From: Acidimicrobiia bacterium
GTDB taxonomy: Bacteria > Actinomycetota > Acidimicrobiia > IMCC26256 > PALSA-555
Direction of reading: 5' to 3'
Assembly (NCBI GenBank): GCA_022865365.1
Contig: JALHSW010000116.1
Location: 1 to 23,030 of the forward strand
DNA length: 23,030 nucleotides
Of the stretch, positions 7,184 to 15,506 are shown in pieces. Below the pieces are notes generated by a model that worked only from the letters and a program-made list of their open reading frames with translations, did no database searches and had not been told where the DNA came from. The translations under genes and the position numbers were made by a program. The stretch's first letter is position 1. Each line of letters starts with the position of its first letter.

Positions 7184-7548
7184 TCTGGCTCGGGGTCGCG
7201 TGCGCAGGAGCGGCAGGGGCGAGCACCCGCTTCGTGATCGAGCGCGTCGCGCGCGACCGTTTCGGCAACGAGTTCCCGTGGGCGCCATGGGGGATGAACA
7301 CCGTTGGTTCGTTCGCGCTGGGTGCCGTCGTGGGGCTCGCCGTCGCGCAGGGTCTCTCCCTCGACGCCGCCGCGGTCATCGGGACCGGCTTCGTCGGTGC
7401 CTTCACCATCGTGGGCCCGCTCACCTTCGACTCGCTCCGCCTCGCGCTCCAAGGCCGGCGAGTGGCCGCGCTGGTGAACTCCGTCGGTGCGCTCGTCGCG
7501 TGCACCGGCGCGGCGGCGCTCGGTCTTGCGATCACGGGAGCGATCTGA
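7180..7548 (+). CDS. crcB: CrcB/Fluc-family fluoride channel subunit (second of a pair)
   Basis: A 122-residue, four-helix partner of the preceding CrcB protein. CAGAAGASTRF (8-18, Arg17) and WGMNTVGSFALG (37-48, Asn40) are the conserved helix 1 and 2 motifs. The helix-3 box reads GAFTIVGPLTF (73-83): the first Phe and Thr remain, but the positions of the two pore phenylalanines are Val78 and Leu81, and a Pro is inserted in the motif context. The GTG start lies within the stop of the first subunit (GTGA overlap at 7180-7183), and GAGGAGGACGAG just upstream inside the first gene provides a good ribosome binding site. The pair should form a heterodimer in the inner membrane. Confidence 0.84.
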   Translation: MIWLGVACAGAAGASTRFVIERVARDRFGNEFPWAPWGMNTVGSFALGAVVGLAVAQGLSLDAAAVIGTGFVGAFTIVGPLTFDSLRLALQGRRVAALVNSVGALVACTGAAALGLAITGAI

Positions 7549-7691
7549 CCTACGCCGGCCTGCACGAAGGCGCTCCGCCGGAACGGACTCGATCCAAAGC
7601 GCTCTCGCTCGTGCGCCGGGCCAGCCTTCGGCCGTATTCGTGAGAATGACGTGATCCGGTTGGTCGCGCGCACGGACAGCGGTGGGCGATC

Positions 7692-8120
7692 ATGGCCGAC
7701 GTGGACGGCGACCGATGGATGAGGGTCACGGGCTCGTGCCGCATCGACACGGGCGAGCTGGAGTGGCGGGCGACCCGGTCCGGCGGCCCCGGCGGGCAGC
7801 ACGCCAACACGTCCGACACCAAGGTGGAGGTGCGCTTCGACGTGGCATCGTCACCGTCGCTCGGCCCCCGCCAGCGGGCCCGGCTGCTCGAGCGCCTCGG
7901 GCCCGTCGTGCGGGTCACCGTCTCGACCTCACGCTCCCAGGCGCGCAATCGTGAGCTGGCCCTCGAGCGGCTGGCCTCACGCCTGGCGAAGGCGCTCAAG
8001 GTCGAGACGCCCCGCCGACCGACGAAGCCGTCGAGATCGGCTCGGAGGAAGCGGGTCGAGAACAAGCGCCAGCGCGGGGCCCGCAAGCGTGATCGCGGTC
8101 GGCCCGACTGGGACGACTGA
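7692..8120 (+). CDS. arfB: ArfB/YaeJ-like peptidyl-tRNA hydrolase (release-factor GGQ domain)
   Basis: A 142-residue protein with only the catalytic domain of class I release factors. The motif SGGPGGQHANTSDTKVEVRF lies at residues 30-49, with the GGQ (34-36) that drives hydrolysis of peptidyl-tRNA. The C-terminus is a long basic tail (about 105-142, rich in Arg and Lys), which in ArfB enters the empty mRNA channel of stalled ribosomes. The protein therefore most likely rescues non-stop ribosomes. The ATG at 7692 is used; an ATG nine codons downstream (7719) is also possible and would leave the domain intact. It is convergent with the ABC permease. Confidence 0.9.
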   Translation: MADVDGDRWMRVTGSCRIDTGELEWRATRSGGPGGQHANTSDTKVEVRFDVASSPSLGPRQRARLLERLGPVVRVTVSTSRSQARNRELALERLASRLAKALKVETPRRPTKPSRSARRKRVENKRQRGARKRDRGRPDWDD

Positions 8121-8134
8121 GGGCGGCGCCCCGG

Positions 8135-8170
8135 ACGTGGCGCCTCATACGTGGCGCCTCATACGTGGCG
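8135..8170. repeat. 14-bp tandem repeat containing the ABC permease stop codon
   Basis: ACGTGGCGCCTCAT is repeated exactly at 8135-8148 and 8149-8162, followed by a third partial copy (8163-8170). Read on the minus strand, the TCA within the second unit is the TGA stop of the permease (8159-8161), and its last three codons lie in the partial unit. The array lies between the ends of two convergent genes, and each unit also contains the palindrome GGCGCC. Confidence 0.92.
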
Positions 8171-8947
8171 GGAGATGTAGCCGCGCTTGCGGAACAGGGA
8201 GAACATCCTCGTAAAGAACCAGACCGAGAACAGCGACAGCACCACCGCACCGATCGCGGCGATCCCGACCTCGCCCCACGGCAACGGCTCCCCGTCGACG
8301 AGCGCGTGCGTGGCCGCGAACACGTGCGTCGTCGGCAAGGCCAGGGCGATCGGCTGGAGCGCCGCGGGCAGCGCGTCGACCGGGTAGAAGATCCCAGAAA
8401 GCGGCAGCAACAGCGCGATGAACCCCCAGGTGAGGATCTCCGCACCCTGGCCGAACCGCATGATCAGCCCGATCACGATCAACGCGACCGCCCACCCGAC
8501 GATGATCAGGATCGCGACGAGTGGGATCAGCGCCAGCCCGAGGCTCGTGATGTTGAACGCGTAGAACGCAAGCGCCACGAGCGACACGAATCCGACGCCC
8601 ATGACGAGCTTCGCGAGCCCGAACAGGGCCGTGCCGGCGCCGTACTCGAGCTCGGTCATCGGAGTGACCATGAGGTTGAGCAGGTTGCGTGACCACGTCT
8701 CTTCCAGGAAGCCCGTCGCCACGCTGATCTCGGCTTGGAACACCACATGGAACAGGATGATCCCGGCCAACAGGAATGCCGCTCCGGCCGCGGCACCGTC
8801 GGTCTGGCGACCGAAGTAGACGCCGATCGATCCGAACAGGACCGCGTCGACCACCGGCCAGACGACGACATCGAACCATCGTTGCGGCGCACGCCACAGC
8901 GCGTAGCTCTGACGCCGCGCGATCGCCAGGACCCGGTCGCGGTTCAC
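8159..8947 (-). CDS. ABC-2 type transporter permease
   Basis: A 262-residue integral membrane protein with about six hydrophobic segments, of the ABC-2 exporter permease type (DrrB/NodJ-like). Landmarks are the cytoplasmic N-terminal helix RRQSYALWRAPQRW, FQAEISVATGFLEETWSRNL (about 70-89), a run of helices through residues 105-180, and PLSGIFYPVDALPAALQPIA (about 186-205), which is characteristic of ABC-2 permeases. The GTG at 8947 has AAGGAAG four bases upstream and overlaps the ATPase stop by 4 bases. Together with the ATPase it should make an exporter; substrates of such pairs range from drugs to lipids and polysaccharides, and cannot be told here. Confidence 0.9.
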   Translation of the reverse strand: MNRDRVLAIARRQSYALWRAPQRWFDVVVWPVVDAVLFGSIGVYFGRQTDGAAAGAAFLLAGIILFHVVFQAEISVATGFLEETWSRNLLNLMVTPMTELEYGAGTALFGLAKLVMGVGFVSLVALAFYAFNITSLGLALIPLVAILIIVGWAVALIVIGLIMRFGQGAEILTWGFIALLLPLSGIFYPVDALPAALQPIALALPTTHVFAATHALVDGEPLPWGEVGIAAIGAVVLSLFSVWFFTRMFSLFRKRGYISRHV

Positions 8948-9732
8948 GGCACTTCCTTCTCGATGTCGGCGCCCCGGAGCGCGCTGCCGCCGGCGGCGAG
9001 GTGCAGGAACACGCCTTCGAGATCGTCGCGCCCGAAGCGGGTCGCGACCTCCTCGGCGGTACCGTCGGCGACGACTCGACCGCCGGAGATGAACACGACA
9101 CGGTCGCAGAGGCGCTCGACCTCGGTCATGTTGTGACTGGTGACGAGCAGCGCCGTGCCCTCGTCGGCGCAGAGGCGCTCGAGCCCCGTGCGCACACGCA
9201 ACGCGACATCGGGATCGAGCGACGCGGTCGGCTCGTCGAGGACGAGGAGACGGGGCTGGTGCAGCGTCGCCTTGACGATCCCGACGAGCGTTCGCTGGCC
9301 CGACGACAGCTCGTTCCCCATCGCCTTGGCGAGGTGGGCGATGTTGAAGCGGTCCAACCCGGCTTCTACCACCGGGGTCGGATCGCGGAGCCCGTAGAGG
9401 CGGCCGAACAGCTCCAGGAACTCGACCACGCGGATGCGCTCGGGAAGTGGCAGGTAGCCGGCGGCGAAGCCGACCTCTTCCATGGCGCGGCTGCGCTGCT
9501 TCGGGAGCCGGAAGCCGGAGATCTCGACCGCGCCGCCGTCGGGCGTGATGACGCCGAGCAGCATCATGAGGGTCGTCGTCTTGCCCGCGCCGTTCGGACC
9601 GAGGAGCCCGACCCGTTCGCCCGCGTCGACGCGCAGTGAGACGCCGTCGACGGCGCGGACCCGCTTGTACTGCTTCACGAGTCCGGTCGCCTGCAGGATG
9701 GGCGCGCCGCATACCGGGTCGGACGTGGACAC
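8944..9732 (-). CDS. ABC transporter ATP-binding protein
   Basis: A 262-residue nucleotide-binding subunit. Walker A is GPNGAGKT (45-52), the signature is LSSGQ (142-146; a Ser for the usual first Gly, a common variant), Walker B is LLVLDEPTASLDPD (162-175) and the H-loop is TSHN (His200). The order and the AVDGVSLRVDAGE lead are those of the DrrA/CcmA class of ABC-2 exporters. The GTG at 9732 is chosen because the recognisable domain (ILQATGLVKQY) begins 12 residues later. The frame is open far upstream, but that stretch lies opposite the PAC2 gene. It is the first gene of a two-gene operon, divergent from PAC2 across 277 bases in which I see no other gene. Confidence 0.93.
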   Translation of the reverse strand: MSTSDPVCGAPILQATGLVKQYKRVRAVDGVSLRVDAGERVGLLGPNGAGKTTTLMMLLGVITPDGGAVEISGFRLPKQRSRAMEEVGFAAGYLPLPERIRVVEFLELFGRLYGLRDPTPVVEAGLDRFNIAHLAKAMGNELSSGQRTLVGIVKATLHQPRLLVLDEPTASLDPDVALRVRTGLERLCADEGTALLVTSHNMTEVERLCDRVVFISGGRVVADGTAEEVATRFGRDDLEGVFLHLAAGGSALRGADIEKEVP

Positions 9733-10009
9733 GGAACGAGTCTCGCATGCGGATCGCGCCCGACGCAGCGGGCTTTCGCGACGGGCGCGCCCAACCCTCG
9801 CCACCAGGCAGACTGTCGACTCGTCGACCGACTCTGTAGGCCCGACCGGGTGGGGCTCGACCGAGTGGCCTGATCGAGGTGGAGGGCGAATGGGAGTGTT
9901 CGACGGCGTCGAGGTGGTAGAGCTCGCCGGGCTCGTCGCCGACGCCGGCGAGCTCGCGTCGCTCCGCGGCGCCGGAAGCGAGCAACATGCCGGTGGGTAG
10001 GGTGGTCGC

Positions 10010-10891
10010 ATGAGTAACGGGCTCGTGTGGGAGCAGGCGCTCGAGCCGCTGCGACGTCCCGTGCTCGTGGCCGGCTTCGAGGGATGGAACGACGCCGCCG
10101 ATGCTGCGTCGGCCGCGGCGTCGTGGCTCACCCAGCACGGGTCGACGGACGCCGCACTGGTTGCGTCGATCGATCCCGAGGAGCACTTCGACTTCCAGTC
10201 GCGCCGACCGCAGGTCGAGCTGGTCGCCGGCGTCACCCACAAGATCACCTGGCCCGAGAACCTCTTCTCGGTGGTGCGGCTCGAGGAGCGTGACCTCGTC
10301 GTACTGCGGGGCATCGAGCCGAGCTACCGCTGGCGCTCGTTCTGCGGTGCGGTGCTCGAGGTCGCCGTGGTCGCCGGCTGTGAGCTCGTCGTCACGTTCG
10401 GGGCCCTCCTCGCCGACGTGCCGCACACGCGCACGGCCCGGGTGACCGGCGCATCCACCGACCCCGAGCTCGTCGAGCAACTCGGCCTCACACCGTCGCG
10501 CTACGAAGGTCCCACCGGCATCGTCGGTGTGCTCCACGACTTCTGCCGCGAGCAGTCGGTGCCGTCGGTATCGCTCTGGGCTCCGGTCCCGCACTACCTC
10601 GCGGCCCCCCCGAACCCCCCGGCGACGCTCGCGCTCCTCGACCGGCTGGGTGCACTCTGCGGGCTCACCCTCGATCTCGCCCGCCTCGAAGCTACGGTCG
10701 CGTCCTGGCGCGAGAAGGTCGACGAGGTCGCGGCCGCCGACGACGACGTACGCGGGTACGTCGCCACGCTCGAAGCACGCTTCGACGAAGACGACGACTC
10801 CGACACGTCCTGGGGGGCGAGCCTCCCGACCGGCGACGAGCTCGCAACCGAGGTCGAGCGGTTCCTGCGCGAGCAGCGCGGCGACGCCTGA
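10010..10891 (+). CDS. PAC2-family protein (proteasome assembly chaperone-like)
   Basis: A 293-residue protein of the PAC2 family found widely in actinobacteria and archaea. Recognisable parts are PVLVAGFEGWNDAADAASAA (17-36), a WPENLFSVV segment (81-89), LVVLRGIEPSYRWRSFC (95-111), VTFGALLADVPHTR (129-142), and YEGPTGIVGVLHDFCRE (165-181). The C-terminal 70 residues are helical and acidic. Eukaryotic PAC2 helps assemble the 20S proteasome; in bacteria the function is not settled, and no proteasome genes are in view. ATG at 10010 with an AGGGTGG-like site upstream. It is followed after 13 bases by the SRPBCC gene, suggesting an operon. Confidence 0.88.
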   Translation: MSNGLVWEQALEPLRRPVLVAGFEGWNDAADAASAAASWLTQHGSTDAALVASIDPEEHFDFQSRRPQVELVAGVTHKITWPENLFSVVRLEERDLVVLRGIEPSYRWRSFCGAVLEVAVVAGCELVVTFGALLADVPHTRTARVTGASTDPELVEQLGLTPSRYEGPTGIVGVLHDFCREQSVPSVSLWAPVPHYLAAPPNPPATLALLDRLGALCGLTLDLARLEATVASWREKVDEVAAADDDVRGYVATLEARFDEDDDSDTSWGASLPTGDELATEVERFLREQRGDA

Positions 10892-10904
10892 ACCGGCGCC
10901 AGGT

Positions 10905-11369
10905 GTGAGCCGGATTCGCGAGCAGATCGACATCGAAGCGGCGCCCGAGGACGTCTTCGCGTTCTTCGACGATGTCGCAAACGCCGGGGTGCTCGTCCCC
11001 AGCCTCGTCGCGCTCACGTCGGTCGAGGCGCTCCCCAACGGTGGGCGACGGGTCGAGTACACGACGCGGAACAAGCACGGTGAGATCGTCGCGGCGAGCA
11101 GCGAGCATCTCGAGTACGACGCGCCGCACCGAACGGTGACCCGCGGTCAACAGTCCGGCATCGGCACCGTCTCGACGCGCCACTTCGTCCGGACCACCGG
11201 CAGAGGTACGCGCGTCGTCGCCACCATCGAATGGTCGGTGCCGGTGAAATACGTCGCGGCGCTGATCACCTCGCCGTTGCGCCGTCCACTCCGCCGCTCG
11301 CTGCGCCACAGCCTCGGCGCGGCGAAGGCCGCGCTTGAATCCGGACCTGCGTCGCTCAGCTCCAACTAG
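10905..11369 (+). CDS. SRPBCC-family (START/polyketide cyclase-like) protein
   Basis: A 154-residue protein with the helix-grip fold of the SRPBCC superfamily. The start IREQIDIEAAPEDVFAFFDD (4-23) is the classic first strand and helix of this fold, followed by alternating strands such as GRRVEYTTRN and GTRVVATIEWSVP (about 102-114), and a long C-terminal amphipathic helix (about 125-145). Such proteins bind hydrophobic ligands or cyclise polyketides; no catalytic residues stand out. The GTG at 10905 begins 13 bases after the PAC2 stop. It is convergent with the M20 peptidase gene, with 23 bases between. Confidence 0.8.
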   Translation: MSRIREQIDIEAAPEDVFAFFDDVANAGVLVPSLVALTSVEALPNGGRRVEYTTRNKHGEIVAASSEHLEYDAPHRTVTRGQQSGIGTVSTRHFVRTTGRGTRVVATIEWSVPVKYVAALITSPLRRPLRRSLRHSLGAAKAALESGPASLSSN

Positions 11370-11392
11370 GAAGGTGAGAGACGCATGCAGAG

Positions 11393-12724
11393 TCAGTCGA
11401 GCAGGTCGTGCGCAACGGCTTCCCAGAGCGCCTCGGAGAGGCCGAGCGAGTCGACGTCGACCCGCTCGTCGTTGCCGTGGAACATCGTGGCGTAGTCCTC
11501 GAAGCTCAGGTTCTGGCTGAACAGCCCGAAGCCGTACCCGACGGACCCGGCGCGCCGGAAGAATCGGTTGTCGGTGCCACCCACCATCAGGAACGGCACC
11601 AGCGCCGAGCCCTCGACCAGCCGACCGGTCACCCGGGCGAGCGAGTCCCACAGCGGGGTGTCGATCGGCGAAGCGGTCGATGGGTCGTCGTTCGACTCCA
11701 GCTCCACACGGTCGGCAAGGTCGCCGAGAACGTCGTCGAGCATGGCGCGCACCTCGTCGCCGGTCTGGCCGGGCAGCGTGCGAATGTCGATCTCGAGCTC
11801 GACGACATCGGGGATCACGTTCGTCTTCGTGCCCCCGTGCATGACGTTGGGCGAGAACGTGGTGTGGGTGCACGCGTGCACCAGACGCGACATGCCCAGC
11901 GGCAGCTCGCTCAACGATTCCCGCAAGCCGTCGGGGTCGAGGAACGCGGCTGCGATCTCGGGCGGGTAGTGCATCCCCTCGACGAACTTGCGCCATACGT
12001 CGTGGATGGTGGTGTCGGGCTGGTAGTCGTGGAGTCGTCGCACGATCTCGGCCGCCGTCACGACCGCGTTGTCGGTGCGGAATGGTTGCGACCCGTGGCC
12101 GGGCGTCCCGTGGATCCGCATCTTCGACCAGAAGGTGCCCTTCTCTGCGGTGAGGACCGGGAGCCGGATGCCTTCCGGTGACGGCATCTGGTAGCCGCCC
12201 GACTCCGTGAGCACGTAGTCGGCGAACACGGCGTCGCGCTCGTGCTCGACGAGGTACTTCGCGCCCCAGGTGCCCAGCGCCTCTTCGTCGGCGACCGCCA
12301 GGTAGATGAGCGTGCCCTTCGGGGTGAAGCCCGACTTCGCGAGGTTGCGGAACGCGACCGCCTGCGACGCGGTGATGTTGAGCATGTCGACCGCACCGCG
12401 GCCCCACACGAAGCCATCGACGAGGTCGCCGGAGAACGGGTCCCGGCTCCAGCCGTCGGGGTTGACCGGAACGACGTCGGTGTGCCCCATCAGCAGGAGG
12501 CTCGGCGCTTCTGGGTCGGAGCCCTCGATGCGCGCGACCAGGCTCGCACGGCCGGGCTGGGGCTCGAAGCGCTCGACGTCGAGTCCGGTGTCGCCCAGGA
12601 ACTGCTGGAGCAGGTCGACGCTGCGGATCTCCGCGCCGGACGCGATGCGCCCGTCGTTCACACACGCGTTGCGAATGAGCTGCTGGAGCAGATCCGTGCT
12701 CTCCGCCGTGGTGTCGATCGCCAT
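11393..12724 (-). CDS. M20-family metallopeptidase (carboxypeptidase/deacylase type)
   Basis: A 443-residue zinc-dependent M20 enzyme. GHTDVVP (80-86) supplies His81 and Asp83, GRGAVDM (108-114) the bridging Asp113, DEEA (146-149) the catalytic Glu147 and ligand Glu148, and HGNDERVD (416-423) the C-terminal ligand His416; TESGG (173-177) supplies Glu174 as another ligand candidate. The dimerisation (lid) domain lies at about 195-310. The family hydrolyses peptides and N-acyl amino acids; substrate unknown. The ATG at 12724 precedes the typical N-terminal helix, and upstream codons are low-complexity. It is the last gene of the four-gene minus-strand run, 79 bases after the MBL-fold gene. Confidence 0.92.
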   Translation of the reverse strand: MAIDTTAESTDLLQQLIRNACVNDGRIASGAEIRSVDLLQQFLGDTGLDVERFEPQPGRASLVARIEGSDPEAPSLLLMGHTDVVPVNPDGWSRDPFSGDLVDGFVWGRGAVDMLNITASQAVAFRNLAKSGFTPKGTLIYLAVADEEALGTWGAKYLVEHERDAVFADYVLTESGGYQMPSPEGIRLPVLTAEKGTFWSKMRIHGTPGHGSQPFRTDNAVVTAAEIVRRLHDYQPDTTIHDVWRKFVEGMHYPPEIAAAFLDPDGLRESLSELPLGMSRLVHACTHTTFSPNVMHGGTKTNVIPDVVELEIDIRTLPGQTGDEVRAMLDDVLGDLADRVELESNDDPSTASPIDTPLWDSLARVTGRLVEGSALVPFLMVGGTDNRFFRRAGSVGYGFGLFSQNLSFEDYATMFHGNDERVDVDSLGLSEALWEAVAHDLLD

Positions 12725-12803
12725 CAGGCGCCCACCATCGTCCACGTCCTCGTCGGATCCAATCGCCGCATGCGACGACGGTAACGCCTCGGCAAAGCTC
12801 TGG

Positions 12804-14054
12804 CTACGCCGCCGGCGCCGCCCGGTACATGAGGGTGCCGTCGGTCGCTTCCCAGCGCTCGGCATCGCCCGCCAGGACCATGTGCTCGAGGTGGGCGAAC
12901 GTCTCGCTCTCGGCCATCACGCCCCAGTGCTTCTTGGGGAAGATCTCGTGAGAGATGTCCTGGACGGTCGCGGGACCGATCGCGTTCGATGCATCGCGGA
13001 TGAACAGCATCCGCTCCTCGTGGTGCTCCTTGATCGCGTCGACTCGACCGGGAACGTCGTCGAACGGATGCCCGTGCGCGGGCAGCCCGAGCTTGACGCC
13101 GTCGAGCGCCGCGACGAGATCGAGCGTCTGGAGGTACGACCTGAGCGCGTCGGCGCCGTTGCCCACGCCCGAGATGTGCGGCGTGATCGACGGCAGCACG
13201 TGATCGCCCGAGAGGAGCAGCCCATGCTCGGGGTCGTAGAGACACAGGTGGTCCACGGTGTGCCCCGGCGTGTGGATCGACACCCACTCGCGCCCCGCGA
13301 GCTGGATGCGCTCGCCGTGCACCACCCGCTGGCTCGGGTTCGGCGGGCGGAAGAGCATCCGCATCGCACGGATCTTCATGCGCCTCGTCAGCTTCGGGAT
13401 CGGGTGCTTGGTGCCACCCCACGGCGTCTCGCCGCCCCACGGCACCGACTGCGCCTGCGTCTCGGTGGTCGGGTTGTCGCGGAGCGGGTCGCCCTCGTAG
13501 TCGTCGGTGTGATCCGCGATGGTCGGGATCTCCTCGCCGCCGATGTCGAGTGCCTGCGCTGCGGCCGCGGCGATGCGCTCTGCCTCGGCCTGCTCCTCCT
13601 CGGTGGGGAGATGGTTGCGACGGTTCGTCTCCTCGAGCGACCACGTGGTGAACGCGCGGTGCGCAACGAGGTTCGCTCCGGCTTCCTTCTTGATGCGCCC
13701 GGCGCCGCCGAAGTGGTCGGGGTGCGAGTGCGTGACGATCACCGTGTGGATGTCCTGCACGCCGAAGCCCGCTTGCTTCAATCGCTGCTTGAGCGCCTTC
13801 CACGACGACGGGCCGGGGAGGCCGGGGTCGACGACAGCAAGACCGTTGTCGTCGAGCAGCCCGTAGGTGTTGACGTGGCCGAGCCCGGGCATCCAGATCG
13901 GGAGCTGCATCCGGATGACGCCCGGCGCGACTTCGACGACCTCTTCGGATGCAGGATCTTGCTCCTGCTTGTGAGGCCTGGGCCTGGGTGCCGCATCCTG
14001 CTCGCCGTGCTCGGCAGGGATCGGGTCACCCGGCCGCCCCCGTGTGGCGGTCAC
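12804..14054 (-). CDS. MBL-fold metallo-hydrolase
   Basis: A 416-residue metallo-beta-lactamase-fold protein. The metal motif THSHPDH is at 108-114 (His109, His111, Asp113, His114), with further ligands His265 in HTPGHTVDH, Asp284 in SGDH and His327/His329 in PAHGHP. A long insertion (about 140-255) separates the first and second halves, and about 85 residues follow the last ligand, as in LACTB2/GloB-like and acyl-hydrolase members. The first 35 residues are charged and disordered. GTG at 14054 with AAGGTGAG upstream. It lies 21 bases after the amidase gene, so it is likely co-transcribed with the acyltransferase and amidase. It probably hydrolyses a thioester or ester, but this is inference. 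Confidence 0.9.
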   Translation of the reverse strand: MTATRGRPGDPIPAEHGEQDAAPRPRPHKQEQDPASEEVVEVAPGVIRMQLPIWMPGLGHVNTYGLLDDNGLAVVDPGLPGPSSWKALKQRLKQAGFGVQDIHTVIVTHSHPDHFGGAGRIKKEAGANLVAHRAFTTWSLEETNRRNHLPTEEEQAEAERIAAAAAQALDIGGEEIPTIADHTDDYEGDPLRDNPTTETQAQSVPWGGETPWGGTKHPIPKLTRRMKIRAMRMLFRPPNPSQRVVHGERIQLAGREWVSIHTPGHTVDHLCLYDPEHGLLLSGDHVLPSITPHISGVGNGADALRSYLQTLDLVAALDGVKLGLPAHGHPFDDVPGRVDAIKEHHEERMLFIRDASNAIGPATVQDISHEIFPKKHWGVMAESETFAHLEHMVLAGDAERWEATDGTLMYRAAPAA

Positions 14055-14075
14055 GAACTCACCTTACCGGCTGGG

Positions 14076-15506
14076 TCAGGCCTCGTACGCGTACGGGGCG
14101 AGCTTCGGCCAGGGACGGGCCTCTTCCAGCACCGCGCCTGCGGCGAGACACGCGAGGTCTTCGTGGCGGCTCGCGACGACCTGGAGCGCGACGGGGAGAC
14201 CGTCGACGAGACCAGCAGGGATGCTCGCGGCGGGCTGACCGCTGAGGTTGAACGGCGCGGCGAACGCTGCCGACATCCCGAACAGCGTCACCTGCTTCCC
14301 GTTCACCTCACCGACGAGCTCGCCCTCGGCCGCGAGTGCGGGCTTGGGGGTCATCGGCGTGAGCAGCAGATCGATCTGCCCCCAGATCGCAGCGAGCACG
14401 GTGAGCAGCTCGTGTCGGCGACGGATGGCCTTCCCGAGCACGTCGGGGCGGAGATGCGAGAACGACTCGTACTGCAAGCGACCGACGACGCTCAGCTCGT
14501 CGAGCCGGTCCTTCACGTCATCCGCGTGGAACGACATGTCATCGACGGTGGAGAGGACGCCCCACGAGCTCCCCGGCTTCGGCAGCTCGACCCTCACGTC
14601 GACGAGCTCGAGCCCCGCTGCCTCGACGAGCGCGTGCGCGAGCTCCTCGGCTCGCGCGGCGGGCCCGGGCTCGGACTCCGCGAACCCGACCGACGTCACG
14701 AACGCGGCGCGCAAACCGTGCAGGCGCCCGGCCGCGGCTCCCGATGCCAGCTCGTCCTCGTAGGGAACCGGGGGCTTCGGGAGCGACGTCGGGTCGGTGA
14801 GGGTCGGGCCCGAGATCACGTCCAGGTAGCGTGCCGCGTCGCGCACCGAGCGGACCACGGGTCCGCGCACCGGATTCAGCGACGACGGGAACGGGCCGGG
14901 GCCCCGACCCGAGCGCCCGAACGTGGCCTTCATGCCGAAGAGCCCGCTGTAGGCCGCGGGGATGCGAATCGATCCGCCGCCGTCACCACCGGTGCACGCG
15001 GGGAACAGGCCCGCCGCGACGGCCGCGGCCGAACCGCCCGACGAGCCCCCCGGCGTCTTCGTGAGGTCCCATGGGTTCCGGGTGATGCCGTGCAGCGGTG
15101 TGTTGGTGAAGCTCACCGTGCCGAACTCCGAAGCGGTCGTCAGCCCGGTGATCACCGCGCCGGCGGCCCTCAGCCGCGCCACCTCGGTGTCGTCGCACGT
15201 CGCGATCCGGTCGGCGTAGACGAGCGAGGCGTGCGTCTCGGGCCATCCACCGACCGACGCGAGCTCCTTCACCCCGATGGGCACACCCGCGAGCGGGCCG
15301 GGATCACGGCCCGCGGCGATCTCGGCGTCGATCTCCTCGGCGCGTGCGCGCGCTGCGTCGGCGTCGAGATGACAGACGCTGTTGAGCTGCGGATCGAGTC
15401 GCTCGATGCGATCGAGGTGCGTGTCGAGCACGTCGCGCGCGGAGACGGCGCCACGACGCACGTCGTCGGCCAGGACGTGCGCGTCACGCTCCCAGAGCTC
15501 GGTCAC
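14076..15506 (-). CDS. Amidase signature family protein
   Basis: A 476-residue amidase. The Ser-cisSer-Lys triad is in place: Lys80 in GVPIGVKEL, the GGSSGGSAAAVAAG loop (153-166, cis-Ser at 155/156), and the nucleophile Ser179 in GGDGGGSIRIPA (173-184). Amidase-signature enzymes hydrolyse carboxamides, from acyl amides to aryl amides, and the family also includes GatA; no gatB or gatC is nearby, so this is a metabolic amidase. The GTG start at 15506 overlaps the stop of the WS/DGAT gene (GTGA at 15503-15506), and GAGGA lies directly upstream inside that gene, so translation is coupled. The coupling to an acyltransferase suggests fatty amide or N-acyl substrates (inference). Confidence 0.92.
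   Translation of the reverse strand: MTELWERDAHVLADDVRRGAVSARDVLDTHLDRIERLDPQLNSVCHLDADAARARAEEIDAEIAAGRDPGPLAGVPIGVKELASVGGWPETHASLVYADRIATCDDTEVARLRAAGAVITGLTTASEFGTVSFTNTPLHGITRNPWDLTKTPGGSSGGSAAAVAAGLFPACTGGDGGGSIRIPAAYSGLFGMKATFGRSGRGPGPFPSSLNPVRGPVVRSVRDAARYLDVISGPTLTDPTSLPKPPVPYEDELASGAAAGRLHGLRAAFVTSVGFAESEPGPAARAEELAHALVEAAGLELVDVRVELPKPGSSWGVLSTVDDMSFHADDVKDRLDELSVVGRLQYESFSHLRPDVLGKAIRRRHELLTVLAAIWGQIDLLLTPMTPKPALAAEGELVGEVNGKQVTLFGMSAAFAAPFNLSGQPAASIPAGLVDGLPVALQVVASRHEDLACLAAGAVLEEARPWPKLAPYAYEA

Noticed and set aside
9733..10009. The largest gap, searched for a small gene or RNA
   Set aside because: The short frames in it lack a family pattern and good ribosome binding sites; I see no riboswitch-like or tRNA-like structure, so it is treated as a divergent promoter region.
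8159..11074. A single 971-codon frame on the minus strand
   Set aside because: Only its last 262 codons are the ABC permease. The rest reads antisense to PAC2 and out of frame through the ATPase gene, with no domain pattern.
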